Below, one piece after another: positions 34,193 to 42,533 of a stretch of 64,000 nucleotides of DNA. This DNA comes from Aminobacter anthyllidis (lineage in GTDB: Bacteria; Pseudomonadota; Alphaproteobacteria; Rhizobiales; Rhizobiaceae), in the NCBI RefSeq assembly GCF_018555685.1, contig NZ_JAFLWW010000006.1, positions 1 to 64,000 of the forward strand. The letters are read 5' to 3'. Both the position numbers and the translations under genes were made by a program. The first letter of the stretch is position 1, and each line of letters starts with the position of its first letter. Below the pieces are notes generated by a model. That model ran no database searches and had not been told where the DNA came from. It saw nothing but the letters and a program-made list of their open reading frames with translations.

Positions 34193-37100
34193 ATGAACAT
34201 CCACGCTCCCGCCCCGCTCGCCCCGCAGAGCAACCCAACCGTCATGGAGACGATCATGAAACCCCTGTCATTCGCCAGGCGCGGCGCGCGCTGGCTGATG
34301 GCGGCAGGGATCGCGCTCGCCGCCATGCCCTTGTCGCCAGCAGCGGCCCAGCCACTGCCCGATATTGTTCCCGAACTGAGGCTCGACCGCGTCATACCGC
34401 ATCCCGGCCATGACGACGTCGTGCCGTTCTTCACCAAGAAGGGTGCCCAGCGCAATTGCGACTATGTCGTCTACAATTTGCGCTTCGGTGCCCGTGGCAA
34501 CCCGGAGAAGTTCTTCGATCCGGCCTTCGCCAACGGCCTCAAGACGTTGCGGATGGATTTCCGCGACCAGGTCGCCGCTGGCCTGACCATCGTCAACGTC
34601 CAGGCATCGGGCGATGGCACCGACGCCGTCGGCGGACCGTTGCCGGCAGCCGCGATCGGCACCACCGCTAATCCGAACGACACGGCGACGATAGCCGACT
34701 TCCGGCTGTCGGCGACCGACCTCGACGGTGTCGGCGCGCCCAACGAGCGCTACATCGACATTCGCATAACAGCCCTCATCGACCATGCTGCCTTCCCGGC
34801 ACCCGCGGTCGTCGACAACCAGGGCTTCGTGAAGCTGTCGGCAGGTCCCGGCTCGATCGAGATCCCCTCGCACGATCCGTCCAAGCCTGACGACGGCGAT
34901 TTCCGCACCGGCGAGAAGACCCAGATCCGCATCGACGTCACCGATTGCGAGCCGCCTCCGCCCCCGCCTCCGGGTGGTGACGGACCGTGCTTCAAGGTCG
35001 AACGTGGCGATGTCGACTGCGTGCCCGGCGGCGGCGCCTACATCTACAACATGCCCGTCGGGCCCGAGATGGCCGGCCGGTGGGTGCAGTTGCGCACCAC
35101 CTCGCCCGGCATCACCATCGATCCGCCGCTGCAGCTCGTTCCGCCTGGCGGCGGCGTGCTGCACTGGGAGATCGAGGGCGCTGGCCCCGGCGACGTCGTC
35201 CATCTGATCGTCACCGGCATCGAAACCTATGCCGGACCGGAAGAGGGCGTCGGCCTGTGCTGCACCCAGACCGTCGACATCGTCATTCCGCCGGACCTCA
35301 GGTGCCCGCCCGAAAAGCAGCCCGACATCAAGGTCGAAAAGCGTGCCGACGTCGCCCGCTGCACGGTGCTTGGTGGCTGCAACTTCACCATCCGCGTCAC
35401 CAATGTCGGCGACGGCCCCTACAACGGCAAGATCGTGCTCGACGAGGTGACCTTGCCCGGCAACGCCACGATAGATTCCGGGCCCAATCCGCCCTGGACC
35501 TGTCTGCCGGCAACCAGCCCGATGAGCTGCGAGCATCCCGCAACGACGCTCGACCCCGGCGAATTTGTCGATCTCAAGATAGGCTTCAAGCCCGGACCCG
35601 GCTGGGAGGCCCGCTTCATCCGCAACTGCGCCGAGTACGACTACACCGCGAGCGGCAAGCCCGAGGTGTTTGGCCGTACCGACAACGACAAGGCGTGCGC
35701 CACAATTCCGATCTGCAAGCGCGGCGATCCCGATTGCCGTCCGCCGGTGGAGAAGAAGGTCGACCTGCGCATCACCAAGGACCCGCGTTCTCTCGCCTGC
35801 AGTGCCGATGGCGTCTGCAGCTTCCTGATCCGCGTCTACAACAACGGCACCCAAAACTATGTCGGCCCGCTGACCGTGATCGACGACTATCCCACGGGAG
35901 CGCCGTCGTCCTCGACCTTCGGTCCGACCCCGCCCTGGGCCTGTGGCCCGGCCGGTCCCGGCCAGTTCCGCTGCGACCATCCCGGCGTGGCACTGGTGCC
36001 GGGTGCGTCGGTACCGCTTTCCGTGGTGGCGATCGTGCCGGCGGACTACCAGTCCGACATGATCCGCAACTGCGGCGAGGTCCGCGCCATCCCGGGTGAA
36101 ACGGTGCTGGCCAACAACAAGGCCTGCGCCACCATGCGCATCCCGCATCCGGGGCGGCCGCGCCTGACGGTTGCCAAGACCGGCGACCGCCAGTGCGAGA
36201 CAGGCCAGCCCTGCACGTTCGAGATCACCATCACCAACAGCGGCACCGGCCCCTTCAATGGCTCTGTCCGCATCGGCGATGCGATCGGCGTGGACGGGCT
36301 CGGGCGGCTGGACGGCGTTCCGATCAGCTCGATCGAACCGCCCTTCGGCTGCACACCCGAGCCCGCGACGCTGCCCTTGTCTTGTGTCACCAACATCAGC
36401 CTTGGCGCCGGTGAAAGCCGCGTCCACAGGGTGACGGTGGTGATCCCCGACGACGGCCGCCTCGCCAACTTCCCACGGCCGGTGCCGGCCCAGAACTGCG
36501 TTGCCGTGCTTCCGCCCGACACGCCGGTTCGCGGGCTCGACCTGGCTGGCGGTACTGCTGTTCCGGGCGGTCTTGGCGGTAGTCCTTATGCGTGCCACCG
36601 CTTCATGATCGACCATGAGGAAAAGCAGCAGTGCTCGGAAGGCTTCGTGCTCAACCAGGCAGGCCGCTGCGTCTGCCCCGAGGGCACGACGTTCCGCAAC
36701 GGCCAGTGCGTCCAGGATGGCGGCACGGTGACGCCGGTTCCGCCGGTGCGCCAGTGCGTGCTGTTGCCCGGTCAGATCAGGACCAATGACGGGCGCTGCA
36801 TCTGCCCGCGTGGCACGGAACTTTCCAACGGCAAGTGCGTGCGGCCGGAGCAGCCGCCGGAACGGCAGTGCAAACTGCTACCCGGTCAGATCCGGACGCA
36901 GGACGGAAGCTGCATCTGCCCGCGCGGCACCGAGCTGAGAAACGGCCGCTGCGTCAAGGATGTGCCTCCGGTGCGTCAGTGCACGCTGCTGCCCGGTCAG
37001 ATCCGGACCCAGGACGGACGTTGCATCTGCCCGCGCGGCACCGAGTTGAGGAACGGCCGCTGCGTCAAGGATGTACCGCCGGTGCGCCAGTGCACGTTGC

Positions 37101-37465
37101 TGCCGGGCCAGATCCGGACCAAGGACGGGCGCTGCATCTGCCCGCGTGGCACGGAGCTGATCAGGGGCGCATGCCGCAAGGCACCGACGACGCAGTGCCC
37201 CGAAGGGACGTCGCTGGTGCGTGGCCGCTGCGTGCCTGACCGTCAGGACACCGTCTGCCGCCGTGGCGAGGTGCTGATCAACGGCCAGTGCATGACTATC
37301 CAGCGTGAGTGCCCGCGCGGCACGGTCGGCCAGTATCCGAACTGCCGCCCGCGCCAGCGTCCGACACTCGAGATCATGCCGATCAACCCGGATGTGTTCC
37401 GCGGCCTGATCCCGCAGAGAAGGGATCAGCAACAGCCAAAGACCAACAACATCATTCCGCAGTGA
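34193..37465 (+). CDS. Large exported protein with DUF11-like domains and Cys-rich tandem repeats
   Basis: A protein of up to 1,090 residues. It has a Sec-type signal (RWLMAAGIALAAMPLSPAAA) and an N-terminal beta-rich region (residues about 50-250). Three Ig-like DUF11 domains start near residues 377 (IKVEKRADVARC), 523 (LRITKDPRSLAC) and 657 (LTVAKTGDRQCE), each with a WxC- or GC-type cysteine pair. From about 810 to 1056 there is an EGF-like cysteine-rich region made of near-identical modules (CICPRGTELRNGRCVKD). The ATG at 34193 follows AGGGAGGG; an ATG at 34256 is a plausible alternative that gives a shorter signal peptide. There is no sortase or autotransporter signal. A surface or adhesive role is only a guess. 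Confidence 0.82.
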   Translation: MNIHAPAPLAPQSNPTVMETIMKPLSFARRGARWLMAAGIALAAMPLSPAAAQPLPDIVPELRLDRVIPHPGHDDVVPFFTKKGAQRNCDYVVYNLRFGARGNPEKFFDPAFANGLKTLRMDFRDQVAAGLTIVNVQASGDGTDAVGGPLPAAAIGTTANPNDTATIADFRLSATDLDGVGAPNERYIDIRITALIDHAAFPAPAVVDNQGFVKLSAGPGSIEIPSHDPSKPDDGDFRTGEKTQIRIDVTDCEPPPPPPPGGDGPCFKVERGDVDCVPGGGAYIYNMPVGPEMAGRWVQLRTTSPGITIDPPLQLVPPGGGVLHWEIEGAGPGDVVHLIVTGIETYAGPEEGVGLCCTQTVDIVIPPDLRCPPEKQPDIKVEKRADVARCTVLGGCNFTIRVTNVGDGPYNGKIVLDEVTLPGNATIDSGPNPPWTCLPATSPMSCEHPATTLDPGEFVDLKIGFKPGPGWEARFIRNCAEYDYTASGKPEVFGRTDNDKACATIPICKRGDPDCRPPVEKKVDLRITKDPRSLACSADGVCSFLIRVYNNGTQNYVGPLTVIDDYPTGAPSSSTFGPTPPWACGPAGPGQFRCDHPGVALVPGASVPLSVVAIVPADYQSDMIRNCGEVRAIPGETVLANNKACATMRIPHPGRPRLTVAKTGDRQCETGQPCTFEITITNSGTGPFNGSVRIGDAIGVDGLGRLDGVPISSIEPPFGCTPEPATLPLSCVTNISLGAGESRVHRVTVVIPDDGRLANFPRPVPAQNCVAVLPPDTPVRGLDLAGGTAVPGGLGGSPYACHRFMIDHEEKQQCSEGFVLNQAGRCVCPEGTTFRNGQCVQDGGTVTPVPPVRQCVLLPGQIRTNDGRCICPRGTELSNGKCVRPEQPPERQCKLLPGQIRTQDGSCICPRGTELRNGRCVKDVPPVRQCTLLPGQIRTQDGRCICPRGTELRNGRCVKDVPPVRQCTLLPGQIRTKDGRCICPRGTELIRGACRKAPTTQCPEGTSLVRGRCVPDRQDTVCRRGEVLINGQCMTIQRECPRGTVGQYPNCRPRQRPTLEIMPINPDVFRGLIPQRRDQQQPKTNNIIPQ
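36752..37192 (+). repeat. Coding tandem repeat: four cysteine-rich modules of 105-114 bp
   Basis: Four successive units start at 36752, 36866, 36977 and 37088 (periods 114, 111, 111 bp). Each encodes QC-x-LLPGQIRT-x-DG-x-CICPRGTEL-x-x-G-x-C. Units 2 and 3 are almost identical at both DNA and protein level, which indicates recent duplication or gene conversion. More diverged modules precede (from about 36630) and follow (to about 37360). Confidence 0.9.
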
Positions 37466-37496
37466 TCGGCCCGCAGTGATCGGAACCAACGAAATG

Positions 37497-37535
37497 GAAC
37501 CCCGCCGGCCTGGCCGGCGGGGTTCTGCCTTTTCA
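37497..37535 (+). terminator. Rho-independent terminator after the exported-protein operon
   Basis: gaaccccgccggcc (37497-37510) and ggccggcggggttc (37512-37525) form a perfect 14-bp stem; the central base pairs open to give a small loop. The stem is followed by tgcctttt. It lies 31 bp after the stop codon. Confidence 0.85.
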
Positions 37536-37635
37536 GGATTTAGCTGCGATGAGGCTGAATTGCCGTCTCGACAAGCCGTGCGCCGGAGATTAGGCAGTCC
37601 GGAAACCGGCTCTGCCCCTTTCGAAAGGCCTGAAC

Positions 37636-38310
37636 GTGAGCAACAAGACCCTTATCGCGCCCTCGGTGCTGTCGTCGGACTTCTCGAAACTCGGCGACGA
37701 GGTCGAGGCCATCGTCGCCGCTGGCGCCGACTGGATCCATCTCGACGTCATGGATGGCCATTTCGTCCCCAACATCACCTTCGGCCCGCCCGTCATCAAG
37801 GCGATCCGCGGCCGCACCGACAAGGTGTTCGACTGCCACCTGATGATCGCGCCCGCCGATCCATACCTTGCGGCCTTCGCCGATGCCGGCTGCGACATCA
37901 TCACCGTGCATGCCGAGGCCGGTCCGCATCTCGACCGCTCGCTGCAGACGATCCGCAATCTTGGCAAGAAGGCGGGCGTGTCGCTCAATCCCTCGACGCC
38001 TGAATCGGTGATCGAATATGTGCTCGACCGCCTCGACCTGGTGCTGCTGATGACGGTCAACCCGGGCTTCGGCGGCCAGGCCTTCATCCCGGCTGTCATC
38101 GACAAGGTCAAGCGCGTCAAGGCGATGATCGGCAACCGCCCGATCGACATCGAGATCGACGGCGGCGTCACGCCCGAAACCGCGCCGCTGGTCACTGCGG
38201 CAGGCGCCAATGTGCTGGTCGCCGGCAACGCGGTGTTCAAGGGCGGCCCTGCGGCTTATGCCGCAAACATCGAGGCGATCCGGGCTGCGGCCGACAGGGC
38301 TGCGATCTGA
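37636..38310 (+). CDS. rpe: Ribulose-phosphate 3-epimerase
   Basis: Interconverts ribulose 5-phosphate and xylulose 5-phosphate in the pentose phosphate pathway. A 224-residue TIM barrel with all family motifs: [36 protein letters not shown] (metal ligands and the catalytic Asp), [25 protein letters not shown] and [13 protein letters not shown]. The start is a GTG at 37636 with GAAAGG upstream. It is a stand-alone gene after a strong terminator and before a palindromic repeat. Confidence 0.97.
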   Translation: MSNKTLIAPSVLSSDFSKLGDEVEAIVAAGADWIHLDVMDGHFVPNITFGPPVIKAIRGRTDKVFDCHLMIAPADPYLAAFADAGCDIITVHAEAGPHLDRSLQTIRNLGKKAGVSLNPSTPESVIEYVLDRLDLVLLMTVNPGFGGQAFIPAVIDKVKRVKAMIGNRPIDIEIDGGVTPETAPLVTAAGANVLVAGNAVFKGGPAAYAANIEAIRAAADRAAI

Positions 38311-38321
38311 GCTAGAGAATT

Positions 38322-38462
38322 TGCCCCTCACCCTTACCCTCTCCCCGTCCTTCACGGTGAAAAGGTCCGGCAGGCGATGAGGGCCGGCTCGGCGTTGGAG
38401 CAAGGGCGGGTTCCTCGCCCCCAAACGCAGTGGGCGTGAGGTGGCACGGCGAAGCCGTGCGG
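38322..38462. repeat. Palindromic intergenic repeat, copy 4
   Basis: cccctcacccttaccctctccccgt at the left is shared with copies 5 and 8. A short inverted repeat gcacggc-gaa-gccgtgc lies at 38444-38460. The element fills the gap between convergent rpe and nagA. Confidence 0.65.
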
Positions 38463-38494
38463 GGAGGAGGGCACTTGCTGCCCGCGCCTGCTGA

Positions 38495-39652
38495 CTAAGC
38501 GGAAAACACCTTTTTGCCGTCGATCCAGGTCCCCGACACGTCGAGCGCGTCGGTCAGCTGCACTGCGTTTGCCGCATAACCTGTGGCCAGCCGTCCGAGA
38601 CGGTGCTCCTGCTTCACCGATTCCGCCGGATAGAGCGACGCCATGCGGATCGCCTCGCCAAGCTCGTAGCCGATTGCCACGTGCATGAAGCGCACCGCCG
38701 AGATCATGTCGAGGTCGGCGCCGGCGAGCGTGCCGTCTTCCAGCGTCAGACGTCCGTTCTCGCGCTTGATGGTGCGGCCGTTGAGCTGGAACGATGTGAG
38801 GTCGGTGCCGATGGTCGCCATGGCGTCGGTGACCAGGAAGATGCGCGCCGGGCCGTTCTTGGCTTTGAGCGCAATCTTCATCGTCGCCGGGTCGACATGG
38901 ATGCCGTCGGCGATGAGACCGGCGGAGAAGGTCGAAATCTCGACGGCGGCACCGGCAAGGCCGGGCTCGCGGTTGCCGATCTGGCTCATCGCGTTGAACA
39001 GATGCGTCGCCATCGAGGCGCCCGCCTCGCCATAGGCCCGCGCCGTGCGATAGCTCGTGTCGGTGTGGCCGAGACTGACGACGATGCCGGCGTCGGCCAG
39101 CGCCTTGACCTGTCCGGCCTTGACCGACTCCGGCGCGATAGTGGTGAGCAGCACCGGCATCGACGGACGCGCGGCGATGAGGGCTGCCTCGTCGTCGGCG
39201 TCCATCGGGCGGATCAGCTGGGGATCGTGCGCGCCCTTGCGGGCGAGCGACAGGTGCGGCCCTTCGAGATGCAGGCCGAGAAAGCCTGGCATCTTGCGCC
39301 TGGCGGCCTCGACGCCCGCCGCGATGGTCGAGCGCGTGATCTCGGGCGTGTCGGTGATCAGCGTCGGCAGCACTGCGGTGGTGCCAAACGGCATCTGCGC
39401 CTTGCAGATGATATCAAGCGTGTCGACGTCCGGCTTGTCGTTGAGCATCAGCCCGCCGCCGCCATTGACCTGCAGGTCGATGAAGCCCGGGACGAGCATG
39501 GCGCCCGCCTCCGTCACCTTCAAGCCAGCAGGAATGTCACGGCGCGCGACGATGCCCTCGACCAGGCCGTCGGCGATAAGCAGCGCCGCGTCCTCGTGCC
39601 AGGCGTCACCGTCGAAGATGCGCCCGGCAGCAATGGCAAGACGTTCGCTCAT
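38495..39652 (-). CDS. nagA: N-acetylglucosamine-6-phosphate deacetylase
   Basis: Deacetylates GlcNAc-6-phosphate to glucosamine-6-phosphate in amino-sugar and peptidoglycan recycling. A 385-residue amidohydrolase: PGFIDLQVNGGGG, HLEGPHLSLARKGAHDP (metal Glu), SLGHTDTSYRTARAYGEAGA (His), THLFNAMSQI and the catalytic Asp in LVTDAMATIG. Last gene of the four-gene minus-strand operon, overlapping the SIS isomerase stop by 4 nt. Transported or recycled GlcNAc phosphorylated by the upstream kinase is its expected substrate. Confidence 0.96.
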   Translation of the reverse strand: MSERLAIAAGRIFDGDAWHEDAALLIADGLVEGIVARRDIPAGLKVTEAGAMLVPGFIDLQVNGGGGLMLNDKPDVDTLDIICKAQMPFGTTAVLPTLITDTPEITRSTIAAGVEAARRKMPGFLGLHLEGPHLSLARKGAHDPQLIRPMDADDEAALIAARPSMPVLLTTIAPESVKAGQVKALADAGIVVSLGHTDTSYRTARAYGEAGASMATHLFNAMSQIGNREPGLAGAAVEISTFSAGLIADGIHVDPATMKIALKAKNGPARIFLVTDAMATIGTDLTSFQLNGRTIKRENGRLTLEDGTLAGADLDMISAVRFMHVAIGYELGEAIRMASLYPAESVKQEHRLGRLATGYAANAVQLTDALDVSGTWIDGKKVFSA

Positions 39653-40677
39653 ATCGTTTCGGTCACTTTCCGCAGGTTGGGCGGGGCGTCGGGGTTGAGG
39701 CCGCGATGGCGGGCAAAGGCCTCGACGAAGCCGTAGAATGAGGCGATCAGCATCAGCGGATCGGTCAGCGGGTGGCCGGTGGCGACGTGCGGCAGGACCT
39801 TCGCCTTCCTGGCCAGCGACGAGGTGATGTGGATCGCGGCGCCGCGATCGGCAAGGCTGTCGGCGGCCTCCGCAATCGATGGCTCCGAGGCGTCGCGGGC
39901 GGCCAGCGCCAGCACCGGGAAGCCGGGGCGCACCAGCGCCAGCGGGCCGTGCATCACTTCAGCCGCGCTGTAGGACTCGGCGTGCATGGCGCAGGTTTCC
40001 TTGAACTTCAGCGCCGCCTCGTTGGCGATGGCAAAGGACGGGCCGCGGCCGAGGATGAACAGCGAGTTGCCTTCGGTCAGTTCGCCGGCAATGCCCATCC
40101 AGTCGCAGTCGACAGCCTTGGCGAAATGCTCGGGCAGGGCGTCGAGAGCTGCGAGCAGCTTGTCGTCGCCGGTCCAGTGGGCGAGCACGGCAAGGCCTGC
40201 GACCGCCGAGTTGACGAAGGTCTTGGTCGCGGCGACGCTCTTCTCGACGCCGGCGCGGATGTCTATGGCGTGGTCGGAAGCTTCGGCCAGCGGCGAGCCG
40301 GCGGTGTTGGTCAGCGCGATCGTCAGCGCGCCGCCGGCGCGGGCGCCCTCGGCCATGGCGACGATGTCGGGGCTCTTGCCCGACTGCGAGATGGCGAGGC
40401 AGGCGGAATCGGCGAGCTTGAGCTTGGCACCGTAGATCGACGAGATCGACGGGCCGATCGAAGCCACCGGAAGTCCGGCGGTCAGCTCGATGGCATATTT
40501 GAGGAAGGACGCCGCATGGTCGGACGAGCCGCGTGCCACCGTGGTGACGAAGCGCGGCGCGGCGCGCTTCAGGTGTAGGCCGGTTTCGGCGAGTTCCTTC
40601 GCGGAACCTTCGAGCAGGCGCGTTGTGGCCTCGGGGATTTCGGCGATTTCGCGCCGCATATGCGTAGTCGCGTTCAA
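39649..40677 (-). CDS. SIS-domain sugar isomerase (GlmS C-terminal-like / NagB-II type)
   Basis: A 342-residue protein with two SIS domains, equivalent to the isomerase half of GlmS but without the N-terminal glutaminase (no Cys2 nucleophile). GSSDHAASFLKYAIE and ISQSGKSPDIVAMAEGA (first SIS) and ILGRGPSFAIANEAALKFKE (second SIS) bind the sugar phosphate. In nag clusters such proteins act as glucosamine-6-phosphate deaminases, giving fructose-6-phosphate and ammonia, which fits its place between GntR and nagA. Both neighbours overlap by 4 nt. Confidence 0.88.
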   Translation of the reverse strand: MNATTHMRREIAEIPEATTRLLEGSAKELAETGLHLKRAAPRFVTTVARGSSDHAASFLKYAIELTAGLPVASIGPSISSIYGAKLKLADSACLAISQSGKSPDIVAMAEGARAGGALTIALTNTAGSPLAEASDHAIDIRAGVEKSVAATKTFVNSAVAGLAVLAHWTGDDKLLAALDALPEHFAKAVDCDWMGIAGELTEGNSLFILGRGPSFAIANEAALKFKETCAMHAESYSAAEVMHGPLALVRPGFPVLALAARDASEPSIAEAADSLADRGAAIHITSSLARKAKVLPHVATGHPLTDPLMLIASFYGFVEAFARHRGLNPDAPPNLRKVTETI

Positions 40678-41462
40678 GCGATGTCTCCTTCTTGCCCATC
40701 CGGGCCGGGTAGCCTTAGTTCGGCGACGAAATCATAGGCGTCGCCACGATAGATCGACTTTGTGAACTCGATCACCTTGCCGCTGGCAAGGTATGAAATG
40801 CGCTCGATCTGCAGGCAGGCCGAGCCGATGGGTACCACCAGGAGCTGCGCCTCGGCTTCGCCGAGATTGACGGCGGAGATGCGCTGCACGGCCCGGACCG
40901 GGCGATGTCCGGTCTTGCCAAGTGCCATATAGAGCGAAGATGTGACTTCGTGAGGGTCTGGCAGCACGGAAGCCGAAATTGCCGCGCGTTCGATGGCCAG
41001 CGGCGTGTCGTCGGCAATGCGCAGGCGGCTCAACCGCGACACGAGCTCGCTGGCCGACAGGCCGAGCACCATCATCTCGTCTGGCGAGGGCGGATAGACG
41101 CCGCGCTCCAGCCACTGCGAGCGTGCCGCCATGCCGCGTCGCGCCATGTCTTCGGTGAACGAGGTCAGCCGCGACAGCGATTGCTCGACGCGCTCCATGC
41201 GTGGCGCCACGAAGGTGCCGGAGCCGTGGCGCTGCACCAGCACGCCAGACTTGACCAGGTCCTGCACCGCCTTGCGCACGGTGACGCGCGAAATGTCGGC
41301 CTGGGCCGCGATGTCGCGCTCCGAGGGCAGGGCGTCGCCGGGGCCGATCAGCCCGCGCTTGACCGCTTCCTCGATGTTTTTCTTGAGCTGGAGATAAAGT
41401 GGCGCGCCACTTTGGCTGACGTCGCGCAGGGCGGCGAAGATGCGTTCGGCGGCATCATCCAT
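40674..41462 (-). CDS. GntR family regulator with UTRA domain
   Basis: A 262-residue repressor of the HutC subfamily. The N-terminal wHTH is IGPGDALPSERDIAAQADIS, then RVTVRKAVQDLV. The C-terminal UTRA ligand domain follows (LSRLRIADDTPLAIERAAIS, ACLQIERISYLASGKVIEFT, then KSIYRGDAYDF). The likely effector is an amino-sugar phosphate (GlcNAc-6-P or GlcN-6-P). Paired direct repeats TGGTATT-N4-TGGTATT at both ends of the divergent promoter are the probable operators. Its start overlaps the kinase stop by 8 nt. Confidence 0.9.
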   Translation of the reverse strand: MDDAAERIFAALRDVSQSGAPLYLQLKKNIEEAVKRGLIGPGDALPSERDIAAQADISRVTVRKAVQDLVKSGVLVQRHGSGTFVAPRMERVEQSLSRLTSFTEDMARRGMAARSQWLERGVYPPSPDEMMVLGLSASELVSRLSRLRIADDTPLAIERAAISASVLPDPHEVTSSLYMALGKTGHRPVRAVQRISAVNLGEAEAQLLVVPIGSACLQIERISYLASGKVIEFTKSIYRGDAYDFVAELRLPGPDGQEGDIA

Positions 41463-42336
41463 GGCCGCCTCCTGCTTTGCCGAATCTTTTGGCGGCCATC
41501 TGCACCGCACCGCCGAGCGCATCCTGTAGCGGCGGATGCATGATGGCGCGGTAGCGCTTGGAAAGCAGCGGCGCATAGAGGCCGGCGAGGCCGCCCAGCA
41601 GGCACAGCCGCTCGGTTGGCGCGAGGTCGAAGACGGCAAGCGTTTCCTCGACGTCAGCAACGGCGCGCTCGACGAGCTTCTGGCCGACGACGTCGCCCTT
41701 CGCGGCGTGCTCGAACACCATCGGCGCGAACTGGCCGTAGTCGCCGGGCTTGGCGTTGGTGGTGAACTCGACGATGTCGCTGGGATCGTGGTTGAAACGC
41801 TCGAGCATGATGTCGCTGAGCGTCGAGCCGGCGCGGACCTTGTCGTAGACCAGCAGGGTCTCCTGCAGTAGGTCGCGGCCCATGCGCGCGCCGCTGCCGA
41901 GGTCGCCGACCTGAAACCCCCAGCCGCCGACGGGCCGCAACTGGCCATGCCGTCGTGCCAGGTAGACGGTGCCGGTGCCGAGCGCGGCGATGGCGCCGTC
42001 ATGCTCGCCCAGCGCGCCCTCGAGTGAAATCAGCGAGTCGTTTTCGACGTCGCTCTGGCTGAACGGCAATATGGCGATCAGCCGTTGCTTGTAGTCGCCG
42101 ACATTCGCGCCCGCGAGCCCCAGCACCGCCGGCGTCGAGGCGATCAGCGCCGGATCGCGTCCGGCATCCTCAAATGCCTGGCGGGCGGCGTCGACGATGT
42201 TGTTGCAGGCACCGGCAAGGTCGGTGCGGATATTGGCCGGTCCGCCGCGCCCGCGACCCAATATGTCGCCAGTCGTGGTCGCCAGAGCGGCCCGGCAGCC
42301 AGTACCGCCACCATCTATCCCGAGCACAAGATCCAC
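41455..42336 (-). CDS. BadF/BadG/BcrA-type ATPase, probable N-acetylglucosamine kinase
   Basis: A 293-residue ASKHA-fold kinase. The phosphate-1 loop is LGIDGGGTGCRAALA, ALGTGTVYLARR is phosphate-2, and LCLLGGLAGLYAPLL is the adenosine region. Eukaryote-like GlcNAc kinases belong to this family, and the location with nagA and a SIS isomerase supports GlcNAc (or glucosamine/MurNAc) phosphorylation. The start is a GTG at 42336 with GAGGAGA upstream; the in-frame upstream sequence would cross the divergent promoter and is rejected. First gene of the minus-strand nag operon. Confidence 0.87.
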   Translation of the reverse strand: MDLVLGIDGGGTGCRAALATTTGDILGRGRGGPANIRTDLAGACNNIVDAARQAFEDAGRDPALIASTPAVLGLAGANVGDYKQRLIAILPFSQSDVENDSLISLEGALGEHDGAIAALGTGTVYLARRHGQLRPVGGWGFQVGDLGSGARMGRDLLQETLLVYDKVRAGSTLSDIMLERFNHDPSDIVEFTTNAKPGDYGQFAPMVFEHAAKGDVVGQKLVERAVADVEETLAVFDLAPTERLCLLGGLAGLYAPLLSKRYRAIMHPPLQDALGGAVQMAAKRFGKAGGGHG

Positions 42337-42359
42337 GGCGTTTTCTCCTCGCGATGGAT

Positions 42360-42380
42360 AATACCAATAAAATACCAATA
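42360..42380 (-). promoter_or_regulatory. Candidate GntR operator 1 (nag operon side)
   Basis: Two copies of AATACCAATA on the plus strand (TATTGGTATT on the minus strand) at 42360-42369 and 42371-42380, spaced exactly 11 bp. They lie 23 bp upstream of the kinase GTG, in minus-strand orientation. The same heptamer pair faces the other way at 42494-42511. Confidence 0.7.
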
Positions 42381-42493
42381 GCCAAGCGTTAAATTCCAGG
42401 CGGCGGGGAGCAATCCTCATTTGGTTGAATTTTATGGATTTTTCGACTTGCCTTGCGCTGCAGCAAAGGAATTTGTTAACGGCGCTGGACAAG

Positions 42494-42511
42494 TGGTATT
42501 TTTTTGGTATT
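42494..42511 (+). promoter_or_regulatory. Candidate GntR operator 2 (murQ side)
   Basis: TGGTATT at 42494-42500 and again at 42505-42511, an exact direct repeat with the same 11-bp period as the site at 42360-42380 but in the opposite orientation. It ends 22 bp before the murQ ATG. The mirror arrangement suggests one regulator controlling both divergent operons. Confidence 0.7.
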
Positions 42512-42533
42512 GTCGGCGTAAGGGAGAGATGGA

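Noticed and set aside
34268-36616. A 782-codon minus-strand frame opposite the large exported protein
   Set aside because: No domain and a biased composition; the plus strand has a signal peptide, DUF11-like domains and a strong ribosome-binding site.
36752-37192. CRISPR or non-coding satellite
   Set aside because: The 111-bp units are in frame inside a long coding sequence and conserve cysteine spacing, so they are protein repeats.
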